From: CAIQPV01 sp964480365
GTDB lineage: Bacteria; Pseudomonadota; Gammaproteobacteria; Burkholderiales; Gallionellaceae
Direction of reading: 5' to 3'
Length of the DNA: 64,000 nt
NCBI GenBank assembly: GCA_964480365.1
Contig: CAYZPM010000005.1
Span: 1 to 64,000 of the forward strand
Position numbers and translations under genes: made by a program. Below the pieces are notes generated by a model, which was given only the letters and a program-made list of their open reading frames with translations, was not told where the DNA came from and ran no database searches. Positions 46,073 to 55,506 of this stretch are shown here, piece after piece. Within the stretch, counting starts at the first letter, position 1; every line of letters starts with the position of its first letter.

Positions 46073-46504
46073 AGTCGCCACCATCTAATAACATCTATTA
46101 GTCGTTGATCAACGATAACTCTTGTTGCTTTCAGTTTTAATATTCTGACAATGCCGTAGATATAAAAACATAGGCATTTTTCCCAATGCGTGTTCAGGAA
46201 ATACGGAAATGGCACATCATGGTTTGTCCTATGAAGATACGTTTCGCTTAACTTAAACAGGGCGTTTGGCGGAACGTTGAGGCTATAGAAAAACCCCTAT
46301 TCACAATAATTTCACTCCGCCCCCACCCGTAGCGTCTCTTTCTTTGCATCAATTTTTGGTTGTGGATTTTTTCTATAATGAGTGCGACTCAACTTCATCG
46401 CCTGAAACGTCAACCTGAGGACGTGTTCGGGGGGTATTCCGCTTTGTTGCTACTGCGGTGTCAACTCTACATCCAGCTAAAATTCATGGATAGAGCAAAT
46501 CAAG
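46073..46504. other. Gap between Sel1 gene and prpE
   Basis: About 430 bp. It contains a TATAAT at 46374-46379 overlapping an ATG (46378) that opens a 44-codon frame to 46512. The peptide has no recognisable similarity and antisense-overlaps the prpE stop. Otherwise nothing supported. Confidence 0.4.
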
Positions 46505-48394
46505 TTACTTAACCATTTTCTTGCTGCGCAATATCTCAATGATTTCCGTAATCACGCCCGGATCGTCGATAGTTGATGGGATCGTATATTCCTGTCCGTT
46601 GACAATCCTGCGTAGAGTATTGCGCAGCGTTTTGCCGGACCGTGTTTTAGGCAATCTGGCTAGGATTACCGTCTCCTTGTAACAGGTGATGGCACCGATA
46701 GTGTCGCGCACATAGTTGATCAGTTGCTGTTGCACGCCTTCCTCGCTCATGGTTATGCCGGATTTGAGCACGACCAAGCCTATCGGCACTTGTCCCTTGA
46801 GTTCGTCGTCGCGTGCGATGACCGCGCACTCCGCCACTGCAGGATGTCTTGCTATTGTTTCTTCAATTTCGCCGGTGGATAAACGGTGACCAGCGACGTT
46901 GATTACATCGTCCACGCGCCCCATCACAAATACATAGCCATCTTCGTCAATGTAGCCCCCATCGCCACTGGCATAGTAACCGGGAAAGAAACTCAAATAG
47001 CTTTCGCGGAATTTGTTTGTATCACCCCAAACCTGATTCAGACAAGACGGCGGTAGCGGCAGCTTGAGAGCGATGTAACCCTGCGTGCCGCGTGCAACCT
47101 GATGCCCGCTTTCATCCAGAATTTGCACATTGAATCCGGGCGTCGGCACTGTGGAAGAGCCGGGCTTGATGGGCATCGGCTCGACGCCTTGCAGATTGGC
47201 GGTAATCGCCCAACCGGTCTCGGTTTGCCACCAGTGATCCACGACCGGCTTGCCGCTGTGGTCGCTGAGCCAGGCTTCGGTTGGCGCGTCGAGCCGTTCA
47301 CCGGCGGAGAAGATGATGTTCAATTTGCTTAAATCGTATTGCTTCATCAGCACCCCTTGCGGGTCTTCCTTTTTTACGGCACGGAATGCGGTTGGTGCGG
47401 TGAATAATGCCTTCACCCCATATTCGGCACAGACGCGCCACAGTGCGCCCGCATCCGGCGTCATGATCGGCTTGCCTTCGTACACCACAGTGGTACAGCC
47501 GTGCAGCAACGGCCCGTACACAATGTAGGAATGACCGACCACCCAGCCCACGTCGGATGACGCCCAGTACACATCTCCCGCATCGACGTTGTAGATGGCT
47601 TTCATGCTGTACTTGAGCGCTACCGCATGGCCGCCATTTTCGCGTACCACGCCTTTGGGTTTGCCGGTTGTGCCCGAGGTGTAGAGAATATATAACGGGT
47701 CGCTACCCTTCACTGGTGTGCAGCCCACAGCCTTACTTTTGGCGAGTAAAGAGATCCAATCATGATCACGTCCGGCAACCAGCGTGGCGGTTAATTGCGG
47801 ACGTTGATAGATGACACAACTTTGCGGCTTGTGCTTGGACAGTTCAATCGCGCGGTCGACCAGCGGTTTATATTCAATTACGCGCTTGACCTCGATGCCG
47901 CAGGATGCGGAGAGGATGACTTTGGGTGTAGCATCATCGATGCGCAATGCCAATTCGGGGGGGGCGAAACCGCCGAACACCACCGAGTGGATCGCACCCA
48001 GACGCGCCACTGCCAGCATGGCAATAACCGCTTCCGGGATCATCGGCATGTAGATGATAACGCGGTCGCCTTTCACCACGCCAAGATCAGCCAACATCCC
48101 GGCAGTGCGCGCCACCACATCAATCAGTTCGGAATAGGTGTAACTCAGCTTGGTGTTGGTCACGGGGGAATCGAAGATGAGCGCGAGTTGATTGCCACGT
48201 CCATTCCTCACATGATGATCAAGTGCCATGTAGGCCGTGTTCATTTCGCCATCGGCAAACCAGTGGCCAATGCCGTTGGTATCGCACGTCAGTATCTGTT
48301 TGGGGAAACTGAACCACTCCAGAGCCTCGGCCTGTTCTCGCCAGAAGCCTTCTGGATCATTCATCGAACGGCTATACTCTGTGTGGTAGCTCAT
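46505..48394 (-). CDS. prpE: Propionyl-CoA synthetase
   Basis: Activates propionate to propionyl-CoA with ATP, feeding the methylcitrate cycle. 629 aa from ATG 48394, with GGGAGGG upstream. AMP-forming synthetase motifs: YTSGTTGKPKGVVR (P-loop), YASGDGGYIDEDG, and PKTRSGKTLRN with the catalytic and acetylatable lysine. DPEGFWREQAEALEW at the N-terminus is typical of PrpE and acetyl-CoA synthetases; its place in the operon decides for PrpE. It is last in gntR-prpBCDE. Confidence 0.95.
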   Translation of the reverse strand: MSYHTEYSRSMNDPEGFWREQAEALEWFSFPKQILTCDTNGIGHWFADGEMNTAYMALDHHVRNGRGNQLALIFDSPVTNTKLSYTYSELIDVVARTAGMLADLGVVKGDRVIIYMPMIPEAVIAMLAVARLGAIHSVVFGGFAPPELALRIDDATPKVILSASCGIEVKRVIEYKPLVDRAIELSKHKPQSCVIYQRPQLTATLVAGRDHDWISLLAKSKAVGCTPVKGSDPLYILYTSGTTGKPKGVVRENGGHAVALKYSMKAIYNVDAGDVYWASSDVGWVVGHSYIVYGPLLHGCTTVVYEGKPIMTPDAGALWRVCAEYGVKALFTAPTAFRAVKKEDPQGVLMKQYDLSKLNIIFSAGERLDAPTEAWLSDHSGKPVVDHWWQTETGWAITANLQGVEPMPIKPGSSTVPTPGFNVQILDESGHQVARGTQGYIALKLPLPPSCLNQVWGDTNKFRESYLSFFPGYYASGDGGYIDEDGYVFVMGRVDDVINVAGHRLSTGEIEETIARHPAVAECAVIARDDELKGQVPIGLVVLKSGITMSEEGVQQQLINYVRDTIGAITCYKETVILARLPKTRSGKTLRNTLRRIVNGQEYTIPSTIDDPGVITEIIEILRSKKMVK

Positions 48395-48435
48395 AGCGAT
48401 TCCCTCCCGTTTTTTGCTGGTGTTGCCCAGCAATT

Positions 48436-49923
48436 CTAATTGATCGTCAGCATCTCCATGAACTCGTTAACCGGTGTTGCTTCCAGTCGCTGTTTATCCA
48501 GACACAACGTCATAATTTGCTGGCAGCGATGCTCCGGGAAGCGCGTACGCAGATTGCTCAGGAACTTTTGCTCCAGCACCGGGATTCCCTCGGCACGGCG
48601 GCGGCGATGTCCGATAGGATATTCCACCGTGATTTTTTCAGTGCTGCTGCCATCCTTGAAGAATATTTGAAGGGTGTTGGCAATCGAACGCTTGTCCGCT
48701 TCCATATATTCACGACTGAAACGCGGCTCCTCGACGATCTCCATTTTTTCGCGCAGTTCGTCGATGATCGGATTGGCGGCGTGGAAACTATCCTCGTAAT
48801 GCTCGGCAACCAGGTCACCGAACGCCAGCGGCACGGCAACCATATACTGGAGGCAATGGTCGCGGTCAGCCGGATTTGCCAGCGGGCCAACTTTGGAGAT
48901 GATACGGATGGCGGACTCATGGGTTTGAATCACGATCTTGCTGATGTCGCCTAGACGGTTTTTCACCAGAGGATGCAATCTAACTGCTGCCTCACACGCG
49001 GTCTGCGAATGGAATTCAGCTGGGAAGGATATCTTGAATAATACGTTTTCCATCACATAGCTGCCATAAGGCTGCGGCAAGCTGAAGTGACGCTGATCCT
49101 CGGGCTTTAATTTCTGATCCTTGTTGGTCTTGCTGAAAAGGATATCGTAGAAACCCCACTGCGGCGCAGTCAATACACCGGGAATGCCCATTTCGCCCGC
49201 CATGGTGATCATCGACAAACGCACCGCGCGTGAAGTGGCATCGCCCGCCGCCCAGGATTTGCGCGAACCGGCATTCGGCGCATGGCGGTAAGTGCGCAAT
49301 GCCTGACCATCGACAAACGCTTGCGATAAAGCATCGATCACCTGTTCTTCAGTGCCGCCGAGCAGGCGAGTGACCACGGCGGTGGAAGCAACCTTTACCA
49401 ATACGACATGATCCAGCCCGACGCGGTTGAAGCTGTTTTCCACCGCCAGCAAGCCTTGTATTTCATGCGCCTTGATCATTGCTGTTAGCACGTCGCGTAT
49501 GGTCAGCGCTGCCTTGCCTTCTGCCACGCGGCAGCGGCTTAAATAATCAGCTACGGCAAGGATGCCACCGAGGTTGTCGGAAGGGTGACCCCATTCCGCA
49601 GCCAGCCATGTGTCGTTGAAATCCAGCCAGCGTATCATCGCGCCGATGTCCCACGCGGCTTTGACCGGATCAAGTTCGTGCGAAGTGCCGGGTACGCGCG
49701 CGCCGTTGCGCACCGTGGTGCCGGGCACCAGCGGGCCGAGGTGCTTGGTGCATTCGGGGAAACGTAACGCCAGCAAGCCGCAACCCAAGGTGTCAATCAG
49801 GCAGTTGCGCGCGGTATCGTAGGCTTCAACAGAGTTGATTTCATAACGACAGACGTATTGCGCGATGTCCACCAGCACCTGATCGGGTGCCGGTCGGTTG
49901 TTCATGTCTACATTTGCACTCAT
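48436..49923 (-). CDS. prpD: 2-methylcitrate dehydratase
   Basis: Dehydrates 2-methylcitrate to 2-methyl-cis-aconitate. 495 aa, MmgE/PrpD family: RWLDFNDTWLAAEWGHPSDN contains the conserved active-site aspartates and His, AGSRKSWAAGDATSRAV the conserved Lys. The operon uses the iron-free PrpD route, not AcnD/PrpF. It is separated from prpC by 15 bp. Confidence 0.96.
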   Translation of the reverse strand: MSANVDMNNRPAPDQVLVDIAQYVCRYEINSVEAYDTARNCLIDTLGCGLLALRFPECTKHLGPLVPGTTVRNGARVPGTSHELDPVKAAWDIGAMIRWLDFNDTWLAAEWGHPSDNLGGILAVADYLSRCRVAEGKAALTIRDVLTAMIKAHEIQGLLAVENSFNRVGLDHVVLVKVASTAVVTRLLGGTEEQVIDALSQAFVDGQALRTYRHAPNAGSRKSWAAGDATSRAVRLSMITMAGEMGIPGVLTAPQWGFYDILFSKTNKDQKLKPEDQRHFSLPQPYGSYVMENVLFKISFPAEFHSQTACEAAVRLHPLVKNRLGDISKIVIQTHESAIRIISKVGPLANPADRDHCLQYMVAVPLAFGDLVAEHYEDSFHAANPIIDELREKMEIVEEPRFSREYMEADKRSIANTLQIFFKDGSSTEKITVEYPIGHRRRRAEGIPVLEQKFLSNLRTRFPEHRCQQIMTLCLDKQRLEATPVNEFMEMLTIN

Positions 49924-49938
49924 TTTTTCTCCTTGCGA

Positions 49939-51087
49939 TTAGCGATTTTGAATAGGAATCCAAGCCAGATTTTCCGGCCCGATATAATTCGCACTGGGGC
50001 GGATAATTTTGCCGTCGGAGCGCTGTTCGATTACATGGGCGCCCCAGCCGGTGACGCGCGAGATCACGAACAACGGCGTAAACATATTGGTCGGCACGCC
50101 CATCATGTGATAAGACACGGCGGAGAACCAGTCGAGGTTGGGAAACATGTTCTTCAATTCCCACATCACGCTTTCCAGTCGCGCGGCAATATCGAACAGA
50201 TGCATCTCACCTTTTTCTTCAGCCAGTTGTTTTGCCACGCGCTTGATCACCTCATTGCGTGGATCGGAGATGGTATAAACCGGGTGACCAAAGCCAATTA
50301 CGATACCCTTGTTAGCAACGAATTTACGAATGTCTGCCTCAGCTGCATCGGCATCCGCATAACGGCTCTGGATGCGGAACGCTTCCTCGTTGGCACCGCC
50401 GTGCTTGGGGCCACGCAATGCGCCGATCGCTCCGGTGATGCAGGAATACAGATCGGAGTTGGTGCCCGCGATCACGCGTGCAGTGAAGGTGGAAGCGTTG
50501 AACTCGTGCTCGGCATAAAGAATCAGTGAAGTGTGCATGGCACGTACCCAGGATGCCTTGGCCGGGGTGCCGTGCAACAGATGCAGGATATGCGCGCCGA
50601 CAGTGTCATCATCCGTTTCCACCTCGATGCGCTTGCCGCTGGTGCTGAAGTGATACCAGTACATCAGCATCGAGCCAAAGCTGGCCAGCAAGCGGTCGAT
50701 CAGTTCCCGCGTTTTGGCTTCGCTGTGCGCTTCCGGTTCCTGCTCAAAAGTGCCCAGCACCGAGCAACCGGTACGCATCACATCCATCGGATGCGCGTCA
50801 GCCGGGATCGCCTCCAGCGCTTGCTTTATGCCTTGCGGCAGGCCGCGCAGTGATTTGAGTTTGGCCTTGTAGGCTTGCAGTTGAGTGCGATTCGGTAGTT
50901 TGCCGTGGATCAGCAGATGGGCGATCTCCTCGAACTCCGCCTGTTCGGCAAAATCCAGAATGTCATAGCCGCGATAGTGCAGATCATTGCCGGTGCGTCC
51001 GACGGTGCAGACCGCAGTATTGCCGGCGACGGTGCCGGACAGCGCAACGGATTTTTTAGGCTTGAATAAAATAGTTTCTTCTCCCAT
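49939..51087 (-). CDS. prpC: 2-methylcitrate synthase
   Basis: Condenses propionyl-CoA with oxaloacetate. 382 aa of the citrate-synthase fold: GLRGPKHGGANEEAFR with the active-site His, IGFGHPVYTISDPRNEVIK with the second catalytic His and substrate Arg, and the C-terminal SDGKIIRPSANYIGPE. The short type without the N-terminal hexamer domain and the operon context support PrpC over GltA. Confidence 0.96.
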   Translation of the reverse strand: MGEETILFKPKKSVALSGTVAGNTAVCTVGRTGNDLHYRGYDILDFAEQAEFEEIAHLLIHGKLPNRTQLQAYKAKLKSLRGLPQGIKQALEAIPADAHPMDVMRTGCSVLGTFEQEPEAHSEAKTRELIDRLLASFGSMLMYWYHFSTSGKRIEVETDDDTVGAHILHLLHGTPAKASWVRAMHTSLILYAEHEFNASTFTARVIAGTNSDLYSCITGAIGALRGPKHGGANEEAFRIQSRYADADAAEADIRKFVANKGIVIGFGHPVYTISDPRNEVIKRVAKQLAEEKGEMHLFDIAARLESVMWELKNMFPNLDWFSAVSYHMMGVPTNMFTPLFVISRVTGWGAHVIEQRSDGKIIRPSANYIGPENLAWIPIQNR

Positions 51088-51113
51088 GTTTCTCTCCTTG
51101 AACTAAAGAAGTC

Positions 51114-51995
51114 CTAATCGGCACCCTTTTCGGCAAACAAGCGGTCAAGCTGTTGCTCGTAGGCGTGATAGCCGAGATAGTCGTAAAGCTCCATGCGTGT
51201 CTGCATTTCCGGCACAACTTTTTGTTGCGAACCGTCAGCGAGGATATGCTGATATACGTTTAGCGCAGCCTTGCTCATGGCGCGGAAGGCCGAGAGCGGA
51301 TACAGCACTAGCTTGATGCCGACTCCTGACAGTTGCTCGACGCTGTACAAAGGCGTCGAACCAAACTCGGTGATATTTGCCAGAACCGGCACCCGTACCG
51401 CGCGGGTGAATTCGGTGTATTGCTCCAACCTGGTAATTGCTTCCGGAAAGATTATGTCGGCACCGGCATCCACGCAGGCCTGTGCGCGCTCGATAGCCGA
51501 CTGCATTCCTTCCACTGCCAGCGCATCAGTGCGCGCCATGATGACGAAGCTCGCGTCGGGACGCGCATCCACCGCAGCCTTGATGCGATCCACCATCTCG
51601 CTTTGGCTGACGATGGCTTTGTTGGGGCGGTGACCGCATCGTTTCTGCATCACCTGATCTTCAATGTGGAATCCCGCCGCACCGGATTGTGCAATTTCGC
51701 GCGTGGCACGGGCGATGTTGAATGCGCCGCCCCAGCCAGTATCTATATCTACCAGCAAGGGTAAGTCACTCGCGGCAGTGATGCGGCGTGCGTCCTCGCA
51801 CACGTCATGCAGCGTGGTGATGCCCAGATCGGGAATGCCTAACGAAGAGGCTGCTACGCCGCCACCGGACAGGTACAGCGCCTTGTGCCCGGACTTTTGC
51901 GCGAGGATGGCGCAATAGGCGGTGACTGCGCCGACTACTTGCAAAGGATGGTTCTCTTCCACCGCGCGGCGAAATTTCTGTCCAGGCTGAGTCAT
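51114..51995 (-). CDS. prpB: 2-methylisocitrate lyase
   Basis: Cleaves 2-methylisocitrate to pyruvate and succinate. 293 aa, isocitrate-lyase superfamily: LLVDIDTGWGGAFNIARA with the Mg-binding Asp residues and HIEDQVMQKRCGHRPNK with the active-site Cys loop. The ATG overlaps the gntR stop by 4 nt (ATGA). Confidence 0.97.
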   Translation of the reverse strand: MTQPGQKFRRAVEENHPLQVVGAVTAYCAILAQKSGHKALYLSGGGVAASSLGIPDLGITTLHDVCEDARRITAASDLPLLVDIDTGWGGAFNIARATREIAQSGAAGFHIEDQVMQKRCGHRPNKAIVSQSEMVDRIKAAVDARPDASFVIMARTDALAVEGMQSAIERAQACVDAGADIIFPEAITRLEQYTEFTRAVRVPVLANITEFGSTPLYSVEQLSGVGIKLVLYPLSAFRAMSKAALNVYQHILADGSQQKVVPEMQTRMELYDYLGYHAYEQQLDRLFAEKGAD

Positions 51996-52669
51996 GTTGT
52001 CTCCTCGTTATCTATCATTTCACTGATGCTGCGCCATGCGCCCTGGATGTGTCGGCGCATCAACATTTCAGCCAGTTCGCCATCGCGTTGTGCCAATGCT
52101 TCGACAATCTGGCGGTGTTGTTGCAGGGCGGGGCGAGTGCGTTGTGCGTTGCGACTGGTGCGGTATCGGCACATGCGCAGCAGTTGATATTGTTCGCTGC
52201 CAAGCATATCCATCAGCATCGCATTGCGGCTGCCGCGCAATATCTGGTAGTGAAAATCGAGGTCCCCCTCGCTTTGTGCGTACACCTTGCCGTCTTGTTG
52301 TTCGATCTCTTTTTCATGCTGGTCGAGCAGAGCGCTCATTTGAGCAATTTCCTCTGCAGTCATCTGAGTTGCTGCGAGGCGGCAGGCCATGCCTTCCAAT
52401 GCCTCACGCACCGCATACAAGTCAGACATGGTCTTGCGATCCAGTATCACAACGCGTGCCCCTGCGTTGGGAATGCGCTTGACCAAGCGCATTCCTTCCA
52501 GATGACGCAAAGCTTCGCGCAAGGGGCCGCGCCCCATACCGAAGCGTTCAGCCAGTTCAGCTTCGTTCAGTTTCTGACCTTGTGCCAGTTCGCCAGTCAC
52601 GATGCTGTGAGCCAAGCGGTGTGAAGCAATATCAGCAAGAGTGCCTTGTTGGGGCGGGGTAGGATGCAT
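51992..52669 (-). CDS. GntR-family (FCD) regulator of the methylcitrate operon
   Basis: 225 aa from ATG 52669 (MHPTPPQQGTLADIASHRL). N-terminal winged helix (LNEAELAERFGMGRGPLREALRHLEG) and C-terminal helical FCD effector domain with His residues (RDGELAEMLMRRHIQGAW). First gene of the operon, coupled to prpB. It replaces the sigma-54-type PrpR of enterics. It probably represses gntR-prpBCDE until a cycle intermediate binds. Confidence 0.9.
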   Translation of the reverse strand: MHPTPPQQGTLADIASHRLAHSIVTGELAQGQKLNEAELAERFGMGRGPLREALRHLEGMRLVKRIPNAGARVVILDRKTMSDLYAVREALEGMACRLAATQMTAEEIAQMSALLDQHEKEIEQQDGKVYAQSEGDLDFHYQILRGSRNAMLMDMLGSEQYQLLRMCRYRTSRNAQRTRPALQQHRQIVEALAQRDGELAEMLMRRHIQGAWRSISEMIDNEETT

Positions 52670-52680
52670 AATTATCCAGT

Positions 52681-52753
52681 ATTGTCGACAATGTATGTTA
52701 ATTATAGCGCATAATATTAATATAGATGCTAAATTATTAATATTATGTCGACA
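52681..52753 (-). promoter_or_regulatory. prp promoter with two TGTCGACA operators
   Basis: attgtcgacaat (52681-52692) lies 12 bp before the gntR ATG, and tgtcgaca (52746-52753) is 63 bp further upstream. Both fit the TNGT..ACNA pattern of FadR-type GntR sites. Between them, on the minus strand, TATAAT (52701-52706) is a good -10, placing the proximal operator at the start point. Two sites may allow cooperative binding or looping. Confidence 0.65.
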
Positions 52754-52875
52754 ATATTGTTGTCTGATGCTGGGCAATGCCAAAAAATATTTGAAAAGAT
52801 TGAGCCTATTTTGAGAAATTTAGGTTGGTTGGTACTAAACCATTCGAGGTGCCCTTGACTCCCAGAAAGGGTGAT

Positions 52876-52995
52876 TCAAGGGTGTTGGTTAGCCACATCC
52901 ATCTCAGGCTGATGACGATGACCGGCCCAAACGCCAACCGAAACCACTGCCACGAGTGGAAATACAACTTCAACGATGCGCCAGAAAAGTATCAT
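52876..52995 (-). pseudogene. N-terminal remnant of an AEC-family permease
   Basis: 39 codons: MILFWRIVEVVFPLVAVVSV, then GVWAGHRHQPEMDVANQHP and stop. This resembles the first membrane helix and GRR/GHR loop of auxin-efflux-carrier-type permeases (about 310 aa). Everything after is missing. The frame also continues upstream of the ATG without stop. Confidence 0.4.
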
Positions 52996-53659
52996 GGTAT
53001 TTACGAAAATGGCAGCTAGAAATATAGCCCCATATGCGATGTTAAGTGCAGATGCCGCAACGACTCAAATTGAGTAGGCATAGGATAAACGCTGTTGAGG
53101 AATTGCCGATTCTTCCTATAGCAAATTGACTATGCATGTTTGGAAATATCTAGGCCATTCGGCATATATGATTTATTCTTACTACAGTGTAGTCTTAATC
53201 CTACATTAATTTAAGCAGATGCTTCAGGATTATTCAGTAGGGAGCGTCAAAATGAATACGCGCTTCAGTTTTGAGTGTCCACAGTGTTGGCAATGCTATG
53301 TGTGCTTGTGGCGGGAAACTTTATGATGAACCGCAAGCAGGGATTGTACTCAAGCGATAACTTACGGGATGCACATATGTGGGGAGTTGGGTTTTTGTAT
53401 GCTATGTTCGATTATCTCATTCTTATGCTTTGATGTTTGCACGCTAAGTCAATAAATAAATTAAACAAATAATCAACTAACCATCAAAGGGCCGACTGCC
53501 AAAACTGATGGGTAATAATTCTTGTTGGCACGGACATAATGGAGTGCCTGACGGAAATAACGTAATGCCAGTGGGCAATGCCTTTTGGAAATATGTAGTA
53601 CAGCAGCCATTTCGCCGCAGCGGCTTTCGGTTCCTAAATTCCTTGGAAGCATGTTGAAA
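52996..53659. other. Gene-poor interval before the chemoreceptor
   Basis: About 660 bp, AT-rich, with no supported gene. Short frames exist: MNTRFSFECPQCWQCYVC at 53254, and a 53-codon frame with one hydrophobic segment around 53281-53433. Neither has a convincing start signal. This and the AEC remnant suggest a decayed region. Confidence 0.4.
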
Positions 53660-55273
53660 ATGCCAAGTTTCTTTAAATCAAGTATTGCCGTTAAGGTTCA
53701 GTGGTCTATTCAGCCACTTTTGCTGCTGGCGAGCATCGCATGCGCGGTCTCGTTTTATAACATTGAACGGGACGCCAATCAGCGCGGGGAAGAAGACAAG
53801 ATTAAAGCGCTGGCTGATGGCGTAATTAATGGTGCAAATATGCTGATGCTGAATGGCATCATTAGCGATGCCGAGCAGAGAAAGCTATTTATTCAAAAAA
53901 TGGGCTCTAATGAGAACATTAAATCCTTGAAAATCATTCGCAACAAACTTGTGCAAAAACAATTTGGCCAAGGGTTGCCCGAAGAGCAACCCGTAGGTGA
54001 GGATGAACTTCGAGTCCTAAACGACGGTAAGATATTTTTTGAACAGCGGGGTGATGTGTTGCACGGAATCGTGCCATACATCGCAAGTAAGGATTTCAGA
54101 GGTACTAACTGCTTGATGTGTCACGACGTGCCAGTGGGTTACCACAATGGGGCATCAGTGATTGATCTTGATATATCTGCTAATAATGTTGAGTTGAGGA
54201 AGTTGGTGTGGGTATCTATAGCAGTCATTGTTGCAGTGCAGCTCCTTCTCTGGCAACTAATCAATTTCATTTTGCGGAAATTTGTGACGGATCCCGCAGA
54301 TCGGATGCGAAGGGAGATAGTTGAAGTCAGCAATACCGGCGACTTTACACGTCGCGTTGCGGTTGACAGCGATGATGAGATTGGACAAACAGCGCGTTCA
54401 TTTAATGAGTTAATGATCAATTTGCAGACCGTTTTTCGCCAAGTACATGAAGGCATAGAAGAGGTGGCGGATTCATCGCGCTCCCTATCGACAGCTTCGC
54501 AACAAGTTGCAAATGGGTCTGCAAATCAGAGCGAAGCTGCATCTGCAATGGATACGACAGTGCAACAGGTGACGGTCAGCATCAATCAAGTTTCAGAAGG
54601 TGCGCGTGAAGCACTGAGACTTACTCGGGACTCCGGCGAACTCTCCGAGCAGGGCGGGGAAATCATTCATCGAGCAGCTGAGGAAATGATGAAGATTGCC
54701 AATACCGTACGGCAGACTTCAAGTTCCATCGAAAATCTTGGCGAGCAGTCAACCCAGATATCCTCTATTGTGAAAGTTATCAAGGAAATTGCCGATCAGA
54801 CTAATCTTCTGGCCCTGAATGCCGCCATCGAGGCCGCCCGAGCCGGAGAACAGGGACGTGGTTTTGCAGTTGTGGCGGATGAGGTGCGCAAGCTGGCGGA
54901 ACGTACTACTAAATCCACTCTTGAGGTCACGCAAATGATCGACACCATACAGAATTCTTCCCGCATTGCGGTCGCTGGCATGACCGCGATGGTTGGGCAA
55001 GTTGATGGTGGTGTTGCATTGGCGCAGCAGGCTGGCAATGCAATTAACCAGATCAAGATTGAATCTGGCCAAGTGCTCAGAACAGTTGGTGAAATTTCAT
55101 CCGCGTTGGTGGAGCAAAGCAAAGCTAGTAACAACATCGCGGTTCAAATCGAAAAAGTGGCTCTATTGACAGGGGAAAACAGTACAGCAGCCGAGCAGAC
55201 CGCCGGTGCTGCCAGTCAGCTCGCCCAATTAGCGAACGATATGCGCACTACGGTAAACCGCTTCAGGATCTAA
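53660..55273 (+). CDS. Methyl-accepting chemotaxis protein with periplasmic haem-c motif
   Basis: 537 aa from ATG 53660, with GGAAG 10 nt upstream; ATG 53651 is also possible. TM1 (WSIQPLLLLASIACAVSF), a periplasmic domain of about 150 residues with CLMCH (C151, C154, H155), TM2 (VWVSIAVIVAVQLLLWQLI), a HAMP domain with VTDPADRM, then the signalling domain with the conserved hairpin ADQTNLLALNAAIEAARAGE. The CxxCH motif in FRGTNCLMCHDVPVG implies covalent haem and sensing of redox state or a gas. No che genes adjoin. Confidence 0.9.
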   Translation: MPSFFKSSIAVKVQWSIQPLLLLASIACAVSFYNIERDANQRGEEDKIKALADGVINGANMLMLNGIISDAEQRKLFIQKMGSNENIKSLKIIRNKLVQKQFGQGLPEEQPVGEDELRVLNDGKIFFEQRGDVLHGIVPYIASKDFRGTNCLMCHDVPVGYHNGASVIDLDISANNVELRKLVWVSIAVIVAVQLLLWQLINFILRKFVTDPADRMRREIVEVSNTGDFTRRVAVDSDDEIGQTARSFNELMINLQTVFRQVHEGIEEVADSSRSLSTASQQVANGSANQSEAASAMDTTVQQVTVSINQVSEGAREALRLTRDSGELSEQGGEIIHRAAEEMMKIANTVRQTSSSIENLGEQSTQISSIVKVIKEIADQTNLLALNAAIEAARAGEQGRGFAVVADEVRKLAERTTKSTLEVTQMIDTIQNSSRIAVAGMTAMVGQVDGGVALAQQAGNAINQIKIESGQVLRTVGEISSALVEQSKASNNIAVQIEKVALLTGENSTAAEQTAGAASQLAQLANDMRTTVNRFRI

Positions 55274-55293
55274 CATTGGATATATGAAACTTG

Positions 55294-55314
55294 ATCTGAC
55301 ACTATCTGTCAGAT
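55294..55314 (+). terminator. Hairpin after the chemoreceptor gene
   Basis: atctgaca-ctatc-tgtcagat, a perfect 8-bp stem 21 bp after the stop. There is no T-run directly behind, so termination is uncertain. Confidence 0.4.
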
Positions 55315-55506
55315 TGCGTCATTCGCTTTTGCTATCTCACCTTCATGCAATTTGAAATTGAACTGCCAGAAAGCAGATGCTGGCGACTGTCGGAAACCCA
55401 CAAGGGACAGTCGAGCTTCGATTTTCGCTTCTCCAAACCCGCCATTCGCGAAGTAGCACTATCGACCCCGTATAGTAACTCCGTCCTCTTTCAGTGAGTC
55501 TAATTC

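Noticed and set aside
52825..53019. 64-codon plus-strand frame upstream of the chemoreceptor
   Set aside because: The opposite strand shows a better match, to the start of an AEC permease.
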